A program made the translations under genes and the position numbers. A DNA stretch of 64,000 bases. Source: Ascoidea rubescens DSM 1968. Its lineage: Eukaryota > Ascomycota > Saccharomycetes > Ascoideales > Ascoideaceae. The stretch is taken from contig NW_017962932.1 of NCBI RefSeq assembly GCF_001661345.1, positions 212,490 through 276,489 on the forward strand, given 5' to 3'. Below are positions 41,503-52,004 of this stretch, one piece after another (within the stretch, counting starts at the first letter, position 1; each line of letters opens with the position of its first letter). The notes under the pieces were generated by a model. It searched no databases, was not told the origin of the DNA, and was given only the letters and a program-made list of their open reading frames with translations.

Positions 41503-42027
41503 CTGGAAGACAGAGGAGCTGTGGTTCCGGTGCAGCACAGAAAGCAGAGCGCGCGTGACACGCACGTGCGGCACTCAAAGTAGCCATCGTGGCGGTGTTT
41601 GTGGCTGCGCACAGGGTGGTTTTTCGGGGACGGCTCTGATTTGCTGCGGCGGCGACGCGGTCATTGGTCGGCAGCCCGTGCGCGTTTTCCTCTTCCGTCT
41701 GCAAATCTCGCCAACTCTATCAGTGTTGCACAATTATTATTCCCGGCTTTCTTCAGCTGGGCATTTGAAGCGCACTCATTTCTGGTTCTGCTTTTACCCA
41801 AATATACTTCCAAGAGCCTGCTTTTCTGCTCTTTCTCACTGGAGGCCTGTTTTGTTTCAATGAGCTATCGCTTCTGATCTCTGGCTGATTCCTTTGTCGT
41901 TTCAATATTCTGTCCTTGTTCTCCTTCACTTCAGCTCACCCTACTGTTTTTCTGTTTCCTCTTTTATTTGTAATTTATATTCAACTGTACCTAACCATAT
42001 TCAGCTTCCGATCACTGTTTAATCCAA
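41503..42027. promoter_or_regulatory. Promoter/5' region of BNA4
   Basis: 525 bp between JJJ1 and BNA4 in tandem. The first 200 bp are GC-rich (41500-41700, including CGGCGGCGACGCGG), continuing the composition of the JJJ1 end, and overlap several long spurious ORFs. The last 300 bp are pyrimidine-rich on the + strand (CT-rich, as in many yeast leaders). A CACGTG lies at about 41560. Confidence 0.4.
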
Positions 42028-43455
42028 ATGAACTCGTACGAGCCCAGAGAAGAAAGCGTTGCCATTATCGGTGCAGGTTTGGTTGGCTGTTTAGCTGCTT
42101 TGAATTTTGCGAAACTTGGTTACTATGTTACACTATTCGAATTGCGAGATGATCCACGTCTAAGAGATACCACTGACAAAAACTTGAGATCAATCAACTT
42201 GGCTGTCTCCGAACGTGGCATCAAATCTCTAAACTATGTCGACTTGGAAATGTCCCTAAGAGTTCTATCCAAAATTGTCCCAATGAGAGCAAGAATGGTC
42301 CACGATCTTGAAGGCAACCAAAAATCCATACCCTATGGTTTGCATGGCGAAACCATTAACTCGATCGACAGAGGTTTCCTAAACGTCGAACTACTCAATG
42401 AAATCGACATGAACAACAACATCCAGATCCTATTTGGTTTGAAACTCGTCAAATTGGATTTCAACAAGAAAAATAATGACAACCCTATCGTTTATTTCCA
42501 ATCAAACAAAAAGAAAGACGACGACATATCCAACCCTATCCAGTCCTATGAATTCGATTTCGTTGTAGGCGCTGATGGCGCCTACAGCCAGACTAGATTC
42601 CAGCTACAAAAATTCATCAGAATGAACTTTGAACAAGAATACATTGACACTGCTTATATAGAGTTGGTTATTCCTCCAGGAAAGAAAAACTCATACCAAC
42701 TAGATCCACAACACTTGCACATCTGGCCCAGAGAAAATTTCATGTTAATGGCAATGCCCAACCACGATGGCTCCTTCACCTCCACCTTTTTCGGTCCCTG
42801 GGACCTATTAAAAAATCTAAATAACGACGAAAAGGTCCTTGGTTTTTTTCAAACAAACTTTCCTGACTCAATCAATCTAATTGGCCTCCAAAAACTACTA
42901 TACGCCTTTAAATACCACCCAAAGGGCGCACTAGTTTGCACCTTTTGCGATCCTTACAACTACAAAGGAAAATGTATCATAATCGGCGATGCTGCCCATT
43001 CAATGGTTCCATTCTACGGTCAGGGAATGAACTGTGGTTTCGAGGACGTCAGGGTCTTGACTGATCTATTGAAAAAACACAACTTCACCACTGAATTGGC
43101 CTTCCAAGAATACAGCGAAACAAGAAACAAAGACCTAATCGCCATCATCAACCTCGCAAAGGAAAACTACAAAGAAATGTCCCAAAGAGTCAACACACAA
43201 CAGTTCCAAATTAGAAAAACCATCGACAACCTCCTCTACAGAATACTAGGCGACAAATGGTTGCCCTTGTACACCATGGTCTCCTTCAGAAACGACATCC
43301 CCTACTCTGAAGCTATTCGAAGAGGCAGAAAACAGTACAATATCATCACTGGTATACAAATTGGCGTCGCCACTGTTGGCATTCTCGCTGGTTATAAATA
43401 CTCTCGTTCTCTATTCTCTTCCTTCACAAACATGATAATAAAAAGCTTGAAATAG
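42028..43455 (+). CDS. BNA4: Kynurenine 3-monooxygenase
   Basis: 475 residues from an ATG. The FAD-binding GAGLVG is at residues 15-20, followed by FELRDDPR. RSINLAVSERGIKSL, PYGLHGETINSIDR, VVGADGAYSQTR and GDAAHSMVPFYGQGMNCGFED are all hallmark blocks of kynurenine monooxygenases. The enzyme hydroxylates L-kynurenine at C3 in the tryptophan-to-NAD pathway. A hydrophobic segment near residues 450-465 (IGVATVGILAGYKY) fits the C-terminal mitochondrial outer-membrane anchor known for the family. Unlike many genes here it has no Asn runs and uses more C-ending codons, which in yeasts often accompanies higher expression. Inside it, nt 42565-42585 form an 8-bp-arm hairpin over the GADGAY codons. 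Confidence 0.97.
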   Translation: MNSYEPREESVAIIGAGLVGCLAALNFAKLGYYVTLFELRDDPRLRDTTDKNLRSINLAVSERGIKSLNYVDLEMSLRVLSKIVPMRARMVHDLEGNQKSIPYGLHGETINSIDRGFLNVELLNEIDMNNNIQILFGLKLVKLDFNKKNNDNPIVYFQSNKKKDDDISNPIQSYEFDFVVGADGAYSQTRFQLQKFIRMNFEQEYIDTAYIELVIPPGKKNSYQLDPQHLHIWPRENFMLMAMPNHDGSFTSTFFGPWDLLKNLNNDEKVLGFFQTNFPDSINLIGLQKLLYAFKYHPKGALVCTFCDPYNYKGKCIIIGDAAHSMVPFYGQGMNCGFEDVRVLTDLLKKHNFTTELAFQEYSETRNKDLIAIINLAKENYKEMSQRVNTQQFQIRKTIDNLLYRILGDKWLPLYTMVSFRNDIPYSEAIRRGRKQYNIITGIQIGVATVGILAGYKYSRSLFSSFTNMIIKSLK

Positions 43456-43816
43456 CACCAGCGCTAACCAGTAGCCAGTAACCAGTAATCACTAACCACT
43501 AACTAGTAATACCTACCACAAACCCTTCTCTATCTATATATATATTCCCCCTGTGTATATCTCCCCCATATCTTTATCAACTTCGAGATACTGCTCATCT
43601 CATCGCCTTCGACTGCCTCTCTTTTCGTGGTCGAAACTTTTTTACTTCATAAGGAAGGTCCCGCTCTCGTTTTTATCTCTTCATTTCCTCTTTCCAATCA
43701 CAAAAAAACGCACCCACTTTCTCTATCATCTATATAAAGCAAGATGGGTCTCCCCTAACCTCTCCCTTTCCATCCACAACTCCTTAGTTGCTCTATATTT
43801 GCTTCAGCACGACAAC
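43456..43816. promoter_or_regulatory. Promoter of the class II aldolase gene
   Basis: 361 bp with direct ACTAACCA/GTAACCAGTA repeats near 43465-43510 and a strong TATA box TATATAAAG at 43731-43739, 78 bp before the ATG. The leader is CT-rich. The open frame extends back from the ATG to 43553 without an ATG and includes the TATA box, so it is not coding. Confidence 0.55.
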
Positions 43817-44716
43817 ATGTCTTCCACCATCACTACTACTCAACAAGATTCCTCAAAGTTGCTCTTGCAAAATCAGTCTTCAAAGCAACAAATTGTTTTC
43901 GGCCAGGCTGATTTGCCTCCATATCTTCATGAAAGACCAACTTTCACTGACCCATATCAAGAAAGAAAACACCTCTTGGAACACACTGCTGCTGCCTTCA
44001 GGTTCTTCGAAAGGCATGGTTATAACGAAGGTGTCTCGGGTCATATCTCCGTTAGAGACCCGGTGGATCCATCAACTTTTTGGATTAACCCATTGGGAAA
44101 ACACTTTGCTATGATGAAGGCATCTGATATGGTTCAAGTTGATGAAGATGGAAACGTTATTGGCGGAAACAAACACGTAGTCAATGCCGCTGGTTTTAAA
44201 ATTCACTCTGTTATTCACAAGGCCAGACCTGACGTTAACGCTGCTTGTCATGCTCATAGTATCTATGGTAAGGCCTATAGCTGTTTTGGTAAACCTTTAC
44301 AAATGCTAAGTCAAGATTCCTGTCTTTTTTATAATGCCCATGGTGTTTATAAAGACTTTGGTGGAGTTGTCCTCGAACAAAAAGAAAGCAACCAAATCGC
44401 TCAGGCTTTAGGCAATGGAAAGGCCGTAATCTTGCAAAATCATGGTAATTTAACTACTGGTTCCACCGTCGATGAAGCTGCTATTCTCTTCTTTATAATG
44501 GAAAGAACTTCTCAAGCTCAACTATTAGCTGATTCCTGCACAAACAATACAAAAAGACCAATTTCAGATAAGGCCGCTAAATTCACCTTTGATGCTTTAG
44601 CTGATTCGGATTCATTATACTCTGAATTTCAACCTGAATATGACTATGAGGTCTATAGAAATGACGACTTCTTATTCAAAGATAACTTTCCTTTTGGTCC
44701 TGATTCTCAAAATTAA
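43817..44716 (+). CDS. Class II aldolase / adducin-domain protein (Mug14-like)
   Basis: 299 residues. The ATG at 43817 is chosen; the 5' extension starts with GTG and runs through the TATA box. The class II aldolase/adducin fold is clear: RFFERHGYNEGVSGHISVRD, NPLGKHFAMMKASDMV, and AACHAHSIYGKAYSCFGKPL with the metal-binding His pair (about residues 145-147). LQNHGNLTTGSTVDEA carries the third His (about residue 210). Bacterial relatives are L-fuculose-phosphate and ribulose-phosphate aldolases or epimerases. Fungal relatives include S. pombe Mug14, of unknown substrate. The metal ligands look intact, so an active enzyme is plausible. Codon choice resembles BNA4. Confidence 0.88.
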   Translation: MSSTITTTQQDSSKLLLQNQSSKQQIVFGQADLPPYLHERPTFTDPYQERKHLLEHTAAAFRFFERHGYNEGVSGHISVRDPVDPSTFWINPLGKHFAMMKASDMVQVDEDGNVIGGNKHVVNAAGFKIHSVIHKARPDVNAACHAHSIYGKAYSCFGKPLQMLSQDSCLFYNAHGVYKDFGGVVLEQKESNQIAQALGNGKAVILQNHGNLTTGSTVDEAAILFFIMERTSQAQLLADSCTNNTKRPISDKAAKFTFDALADSDSLYSEFQPEYDYEVYRNDDFLFKDNFPFGPDSQN

Positions 44717-46556
44717 TTGATCAACTATAATATGTCGTGACCATATTAATTCTAATCTGAAGTTAATAAAATTGGTCATTAAGAGAGTCAAAATATCAAC
44801 CAGACAGAGAGAAAAAAAAAATAATTACCCAAAAAAAAACAGAAATATCAGACAAAAAAAAAAAAAAAGTATAAATGGTATTTCAAAACTTGACTATATT
44901 CCAATGAACTTTACGTTTATTAAAAAAATGATGATGATTATATTCTATTAAACTATCCTAAGTGGCGAAATTGTGGCTATTCCTTTTTTTTTTTTTAATT
45001 ATATTTTATATATTTTTCTAATAAATTAATAAAATAAAATTAATTACTTAAAAATATATCTAAATTTCATATCGTTTAATATTTTCACTTTTAAATTTAT
45101 TAGAATTACATAAATTGTTTATCAAGACAAATAATGTCCAATTGCATTAAGTCATGTACTTTTAGTTCATCTAGTAATTTCTAATCACTTCTGCTCCCTC
45201 ACTAAAATATCAGAACGCATTTGACTAGTTTATTTTACTTGGTAATGGTTATTGATGTGCAGCCTTTTGTTGGTTTTTTTTTTCTAATCCTATCCAATAG
45301 CAATCAAGTGCAAGTGCAGATTGATAAATATTAGATTTTTCCGGTTATTGTTAATCACAAATACTAAAAAATGAAATGAAATGAAATGAAATGAAATGGG
45401 ATAAAGAAAGAGAAAAAAAAATAAACGAAATAGTTTAATACAATTGAACAATTTACGAATTCTTATACAAAAATTTATTTGGACAAAAATTTATTTTGTT
45501 TAATTGGATTCATTATTGAAATTGGATTTTAAATTTGAACACGTTTTTTGATAATGATTTATCTTAGCAATTTGTAAATAAAATAGAATAAAATAGAATA
45601 AAATAGAATAAATTAAATTAAATTAAATTAAATTAAGATGAAATTATATTTTACTTTAATTCAATTCAATCCGATTTAATCCAATTCAATTTAGCTTTAG
45701 TATGGAAGTATCCTTTTTATTCTAACATTTAACAAATAAATTTTATCAATAAAATGTGGCATTTTTAAGAGTTTAAAATAAAAAAAAGAGAAAGAAAAGG
45801 TAATCAATTTGAAAGAAAAAAAAATTAATGCTTTTTGTTTTTTGATTTTTGATTTTGTTCTTATTAATATTCTTATTGATTTTATTGTTATTGTTACTAT
45901 TCTCTTTTAGTTAGCAACTAGATCATTTTCAATGGCGAAATTGTTAAGAAAACTCTGAGAATTTCTTTAGTTTTATATAAAATCATAAAAAACTATTAAA
46001 CTGGATAGATTGGCAAAACCAAATGAAATTGATGAATTTATCCATATTGAAAATATTTTTAAAGATATTAGTGATATTTTTGGAATCCAAATTATGTTGG
46101 TTTATGTTTGATTTATTTTAATGTGTAAAGACATAAACCGTTGGAAATAATAATAAAAAATTTAGTTGTTGATGCAAGTTACAAATTAGGAGAAAACCGA
46201 CATTTACATAAAATCCGAGAAGCACTTTAAAAGCGTTTAAAAACCCACCAGATCGTAAGATTAGATTCTTAAAACTGTTGGAAATTAACGTAAATTCAAA
46301 AAATTGAGGTTTTTGGTATAAGCAATTATCGCCTATTGCTCGGAGTTTCAATGTTAAGTAAAAAAAATTTGTCTAAAAGCAACGGTCAGGAAATTGACAC
46401 AAGATTCAAATGCAATAACATATCATTTCCATTCGCAGATGTTAAACAGTTGGACATTTTGAGTGATTAGAACAACGATGTGTAGCTTCAATAGGAAGGC
46501 TCGTGCAACAGAAATGCTCAAGAGTCAAGTGGTGCCGTGAACAGAAGAACTAAGAA

Positions 46557-46781
46557 ATGGCACATTTCTGGAATTTGGTATTGAGTGGCACTTTATATGA
46601 GGTTATAACAGACTATCAAAAAAGCAGCCGGCGGAGATGGTATAATAGGCAGGCTCAACTGCAACAAATGGCTATCTTCCATATTTTATATCAAGCAGAT
46701 GTCTCAGACTCCCGGTTCATAGATAAAGCAGCTGAAATGGTTGCCAACAGAAGCTGCTCGTCGGAAATAAATGCTCAATGA
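46557..46781 (+). CDS. Orphan 74-residue ORF in the gene desert
   Basis: ATG-initiated ORF with mixed, protein-like composition (MAHFWNLVLSGTLYEV ... RRRWYNRQAQLQQMAIFHIL), lying in the less AT-rich island. I recognise no family, signal peptide or membrane segment. It could be a young gene, a relic, or chance within a noncoding transcript. Confidence 0.2.
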   Translation: MAHFWNLVLSGTLYEVITDYQKSSRRRWYNRQAQLQQMAIFHILYQADVSDSRFIDKAAEMVANRSCSSEINAQ

Positions 46782-48713
46782 GCTGGAGTTGGTGAAACCT
46801 CAAAGGTGTAGGCTGTTATATGTTCACCAGAACGGGTCTAATCAGGATAGGAATTTGATAGTTGCGTGTTTCTGCAAAGACGTGCAGGTATGCCTATGCA
46901 GCGAAAGTGAAATGCAGAAAGGGGACACAAAGAGGAAATGCTGGTAACGTGTTTGGAGGGGCTGGAGACTGCTTTGTCTGTTGTTTGTGTGGGTGTTTGG
47001 GAGCCAGTTTTTTGGCGATGGTACTGCTTCTTCTTCTTCTGCGATACATCGAATTAGCATATTTGCGTGTGTTGTTTTAGTTTTTGACATGTCTGAAAAT
47101 TGTAAAATAATTATTTCAGGGTTTGAAAAATCTGAGACTAACTAGCTTAATGAGTTCAATCTAAACACATAAAACAGTGATAAGTACAAATATCCGTTAC
47201 AAAAAGGCAGATGAACATACAGGAAAATGTGTGATTGGCAGATCAATCAAAATGGTCAACTAACTATTGCCCTTGGTGCTTAGTAATAGCTTGGCCATAA
47301 TTCATCAGAACTCTGTAATTGAATTGTTTACTTTTTTATTCTGTTTTACTTATTTGCTTATGGTTTTTGAAATTATAAAATTTGAAGTTACTTTTGGAGA
47401 AAACATTTTATTTTGGTTTCAATTTTCATTTCTGATCTTTCAAACACATCATTTCCACTCAACATAGATTTAATTTGAATCTTAAGCGAGTAATTTAAAA
47501 CTTAAACCGAAGGCTAAAGGAGATTAAAAGAAATCAAATTGTCAGAATATTCCATACTTTTATAATAAAACAGTTTAATAACTTTTTACAATTTTTAATA
47601 ACTTGTTAAACAAATTGAATCAAAACAAATTTTAAATAAATTTATTTTCCGTTTAATGAATAACTTTTATGTAAATCAATCTTGAAAAGCCCAATGCAAT
47701 TAATGCAATCAATGCAATAATAATCTAAATATTATCAAATAAAAATATATTGGAAAAGGAACTCAAAATGGAAATAGCCTAATAACACACTTTTAATACT
47801 AGATTACTGTTTTTTGAAAAATAACAAAACAAAATTTAGTCAACAAAAACAAAAACTCAAATGACGCTTTTTTCTCTCATTGATTTTCTTTCCTTTTTTT
47901 TTTTTTGTTTCTTAAGGCATTACTAGAATTTTGTAACAAATCACTGCTTGTATTGGTTTTTTTACATTACTTTTGTTATTTTCAAGTTGTATATTGGCAA
48001 TTTTCATATGGGTAAGATAAATTTAGATTATAATGACAAATAATCTTTGTTTTTAGTTCTCATACAAGCGTCAATGCAATTCTTTTATACTGAAGTTTTA
48101 AAGATCAGTAAGAAGTGATCAATTATAATAAACAAAGAGCAAGGAAGGGAGGAAGAAACAGAACAAATAATCAGTGAGTGGTGATTGGTGATTGGAACAA
48201 GTTAACACCAACCATAATAATCTCTATAAGGAAGATCTTTTCCCAATTAAAAGGTATGGTTGGACGCAATGTTTGTAGCTGTTATCCGCTCGTAAAATTT
48301 GCATAAACAAACATATAATTGCATATTTAAAGCCATATCTTTACGCGTATCAACGCATGCCAGAAAAACCGTTGAAAGTTTTGCATAATTGTGCCGCTTC
48401 AGTTTATCAGATTTTTGTTTCTTTAGAACAAGACGCAAAAATAAATAATAAATTAAATAATTAAGAAAGAAAATTGTTTAATAAATTTTAATTCAATATA
48501 ATGAGTTAGGAAGTTGCATGTATAAAAAAGAAATCTACTAAAAACATTCTTTTATTCTTTTTCATTGAATCAAATTACTAGTCTGAATCGAGACTCTTTC
48601 TTACAGAGTTTTAGTCTTTTTTAACTCTTTTTCTTTCTTTCTTGAAATTTGATGTGTTTTGGTAAAATATTTTATTAATTTATATTAATAAGTTTATTAT
48701 TATTATTGATTAA

Positions 48714-48806
48714 ATTATTATATTATTATATTATTATATTATTATATTATTATATTATTATATTATTATATTATTATGTTATTATGTTATTATGTTATTA
48801 TGTTAT
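48714..48806. repeat. Octanucleotide tandem repeat
   Basis: About eleven copies of TTATTATA, the last few changed to TTATTATG, inside the large intergenic region. Confidence 0.8.
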
Positions 48807-49280
48807 TTTAATTGCTTACTAAGATTAATTTACCAGAACTATTGAAATCTGTGGGTGATTGAATTTATTTTTGAATTGATGGTAGACTCTTGTCAAAATT
48901 ATAGTAAAGTAGTTTTTAATGAAAATAGGTAATAAATTGTGAAAATTGAGAATACATTCTTGAAATAAAATTTTGTTTTGTCTAAGACGATTATATCAAT
49001 TTTAAATGTTAAAATTTATTTATTTACTTAATGGTGAACGGTTAATGGAAATTTTCTACTGATTCCCATAAAAAAAAGATTGGCAAACAACCTGATTTTT
49101 TGATTAAAGAATAATCATTAAAATCCAAACTAGGGACAATAAAAAAAAATGAAAATAACCAGAATATTAATTTGAAATAAATTATTTAAGTATTTAGGTA
49201 AGATATAGTTATTAGTTGGGAAAAATTAAAGTAAAATAGCCAATAAAATTGTTTGTATTATATAAAAAAACATATCAATA

Positions 49281-49318
49281 TTCAATTATTATTGAATATT
49301 AATTGAATAATAATTGAA
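49281..49318. repeat. AT hairpin, 13-bp arms
   Basis: TTCAATTATTATT (49281-49293) and AATAATAATTGAA (49306-49318) are exact inverted copies with a 12-nt loop. AT-only hairpins can arise by chance in such DNA, and no function is claimed. Confidence 0.5.
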
Positions 49319-50067
49319 TAAATTAAAAGAATTTTCTCAACTTGAAATTGATTTGAGATTTGTTTTACTCTTTTGTATTTTGTATTTTGTATTTTTTTTT
49401 TTAATTAGTTATCAAACGGCTGTTTTTTTTATATAGAATTTATTTTATTAATAGTTTATGGGTTTTGCCAGCCAATAAATTCTAAAATTGAAAGTTAATA
49501 AGATTTTCTAATAAATATTTGCAACTTTGTGACTCATGATTGATGCATAAGTTTTTTGTTAACATCGATTTGAAATCAAAGCTGGGTTTTTTAAGAAATA
49601 AACTGATTGTTGATTGTTGATTATCGATTGTTGATTATTGATTCTAGATTATGAATTATGGATTGTTAACTAAAGATTGGGAGTGGATTGAATTACCATT
49701 TTTGTTCTGTTGAAATAATTAGTGTACTTTGATAGTTTAGTTTGCTTTGATAACAGATTTCCTTTAGGCTCATGCTCTTTTTAACTGGGTTGGATAAGGA
49801 ATTATCAATCTCAGCCTAAAATATTCAATCTATAACTTTTATTGAGTGCTGTGCTAAAAGCAAAATGAGTTGAACATGGCGACCGTTTTGAGGGAATGCA
49901 TTGAAACATTTCCTTTGATGCCAAAGTAGTGTGGGCCTTTGGGGAGATTGAAACAGTGGTTGATGATTGTTAAGTTTTAACGAACTAGCGAATCATAGAA
50001 AATATCATGGGAGGAGTCCCAGCTGATTATATCGTTGTGGGAGAGGGTTGGATAGTGTTGGTCATTC

Positions 50068-50075
50068 TATATATA
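50068..50075 (+). promoter_or_regulatory. Distal TATA-like element
   Basis: TATATATA within TTCTATATATAGCTTCC, about 970 bp before the RME1-like ATG. It precedes the less AT-rich island that lacks long ORFs, so it could drive a noncoding transcript or an alternative long leader. Confidence 0.3.
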
Positions 50076-50849
50076 GCTTCCATTTAGCCATTTTCTCATC
50101 TTCTAACTAGCGATGGAGCTGCTAGCTCCAGAAGTGTGTAGAGGTCTCTAGACAGTGGGATCCTAGTGCGTTGTGGGTTTATCTGTAAGATCTCCAAACA
50201 ACTGGTGAAGATAACAAGAGCAGCACAGGCTGTTTCAACATCTTTCGCAGAACCCATTTCAGACACCATATAGGACTCTCTGGATAAGGCATCTCAAACA
50301 GGTTAAGATAAAACTGTCTCTCCTGGAACACAGAGGCCTAGCAGTCAGACAACGAAACCTGTACTTTCAGAGGATGCAAAGTTGTGGTTTTCAAAGATTT
50401 TGTGAGCATAGGAAGGGTTTGTTAGGGCAATCCAGTCTACGTTTTATACAAGTAATAGATTTTACGCGTTGTGTCCAGATAAAGCTACAGTCTAGTAACG
50501 AATATGAGGCACAATAATCTATGTAGGAGCCAAAATACTAAAGCCAAAGCAGCTGATTACAACCCAACTTCATTTCAAACTGAAGTGGATGGTAACTTGC
50601 TGATTTACACACATGGTGAGGACAAATTTGTGAGATTATAGGCAATTCAGAAATAAGGTTTAGTAGATTAAGATTTAGAGTTTTGAAGTTAACCTAAAAG
50701 TCTAATTATTTTTTTTTGTCGTTGTAAAACAACCTTAAACATATTGTTTAACAATACAATTATATTAGCTATTGTAATGAGAATTTTGCATTATCCAATT
50801 TTCACGTTGCAAATAACAACTACATTATTCTTTCTGTTGTAGAAAACAG

Positions 50850-50857
50850 TATATAAG
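50850..50857 (+). promoter_or_regulatory. Proximal TATA box of the RME1-like gene
   Basis: TATATAAG, 195 bp upstream of the ATG at 51045 and followed by a CT-rich leader. It is the likely main core promoter. Confidence 0.5.
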
Positions 50858-51044
50858 TCTACTTTTTTTCCTATTTACTTATCACCTTTCTCCTGTCCAC
50901 TAGTCTCTCAACAGTTGAATATCCATCTGATCTTCAAACCATACCAGCACCACTGTACTATTATATACCACTGCATCTATTTCTCAATTGTTAATCGCTA
51001 TTTGTTAATTTCCTAAATTTTTTCTCTGTTTCTACTTCTTCAAA

Positions 51045-52004
51045 ATGTCTTTCAACACAAACCACTATCCTTATTCTTATGAGTCCTCAGGATCTCAAAT
51101 GAAATTGGGATCTCCAATTCCTAGATCAATGTCACAAAGTTTCCAAAACCTCCAGACAATTAACAACTCAACAGCTCAATTTCAATACCAACATCAAAAC
51201 CAACAGGTTCAACCACAATTTTTCCATCATCACTCTCACAATGTTCACACACACTCCCAATCCCAGTCCTTTTCTTCATCACAATCACAACAGACTCAAC
51301 AACAACAACAGCAACAACCACACCAATTCCAAAAACCACAGCCAGTACAACTTCAATATCACCAAAACCAACAACCTCATTTGCAAATGCAACAGTTGCC
51401 CAACCATACAAATTTACAGCTTCAAAAGTTGGCCAACCCATCCCAATTACAATTGCCAAGTTTACATAACCCAACTCAATTCAATTACCACCAACGCTCT
51501 CAATCTGTCCAAAATTTACCATCTTTAACTATACCTTTGAATTCCCCTCCACCAACTCTTGCGAGTAATGGTTATTCAAAGCCTCACCACGAACCACAGG
51601 TTGTTGGTTATTCTATTTACGAAGCCTTGAATAATGATAGAAACATGATCTCTGATAAGATTACAAAGCCCAAAAAGGGTGGGTGTGTTTGTGCTTATTG
51701 CGATAAGAAAACCAAAACTTTTTTGGAATTGGCCATTCATAACGATTATGAACATAAAAATGTCTTTAGATATTTATGTACCTATGATGACTGTCCTTAC
51801 AAATACTTTGGTTTTAAGGATAAGCAGGGCTTGGATAAACATATCAAAAATTTTCATAATTCTCCATTGTTTTGGTGCACTTGTTGCAACAGATCCTTTA
51901 AAAGAAAAGATTTATTAAAACGTCACTATTCTGGAAGGAAACATGAAGAACTTTATGATTCAGTGATTTTAAAAAAGAGTTCAATTGGTTACATTCTTAA
52001 CTAA
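51045..52004 (+). CDS. RME1: C2H2 zinc-finger regulator, RME1-like
   Basis: 319 residues from an ATG. The first two-thirds are Gln/His/Ser/Pro-rich (poly-Gln near residue 90). The C-terminus (residues about 213-300) has three zinc fingers: CAYCDKKTKTFLELAIH, then CTYDDCPYKYFGFKDKQGL with two His, then CTCCNRSFKRKDLLKRH. The spacing and the blocks CPxKxxGFxxxxGLxxH and C..C....FxRKDxxKRH match yeast Rme1, whose C-terminal fingers bind DNA. In S. cerevisiae Rme1 represses meiotic entry through IME1 and promotes G1 cyclin expression. In Candida species it controls chlamydospore formation. Rme1 also needs a short segment after the last finger, which is present here. Identity is inferred from motif order alone. 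The huge upstream region fits a heavily regulated master factor. Confidence 0.65.
   Translation: MSFNTNHYPYSYESSGSQMKLGSPIPRSMSQSFQNLQTINNSTAQFQYQHQNQQVQPQFFHHHSHNVHTHSQSQSFSSSQSQQTQQQQQQQPHQFQKPQPVQLQYHQNQQPHLQMQQLPNHTNLQLQKLANPSQLQLPSLHNPTQFNYHQRSQSVQNLPSLTIPLNSPPPTLASNGYSKPHHEPQVVGYSIYEALNNDRNMISDKITKPKKGGCVCAYCDKKTKTFLELAIHNDYEHKNVFRYLCTYDDCPYKYFGFKDKQGLDKHIKNFHNSPLFWCTCCNRSFKRKDLLKRHYSGRKHEELYDSVILKKSSIGYILN

Larger units (their letters stand above)
44717..51044. other. 6.3-kb intergenic region upstream of the RME1-like gene
   Basis: By far the longest gene-free stretch in the window. Most is very AT-rich with simple repeats: AAATG x5 near 45370, AATAGAATAA units near 45583, TTATTATA units at 48714-48806, and a hairpin at 49281-49318. 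Two islands are clearly less AT-rich: about 46380-47090 and 49720-50640. The first holds a 74-codon ATG ORF. The second has a TATA-like TATATATA (50068-50075) and no long ORF. ACGCGT occurs at about 48342 and 50464. No tRNA, LTR or conserved protein was seen. Part of this DNA is probably the extended promoter of the regulator, and noncoding transcription is possible. Confidence 0.5.

Noticed and set aside
42565-42585. Hairpin GTAGGCGC-TGATG-GCGCCTAC inside BNA4
   Set aside because: It coincides with the conserved GADGAY codons; short arms in coding DNA need no extra explanation.
43553-43816. 88-codon N-terminal extension of the class II aldolase
   Set aside because: It starts with GTG, includes the TATA box and a CT-rich leader, and the family domain begins after the ATG at 43817.
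44717-51044. tRNA, snRNA or LTR elements in the gene desert
   Set aside because: I looked for B-box (GGTTCGA) cores, U6/U2/U4-like motifs and terminal repeats and found none.
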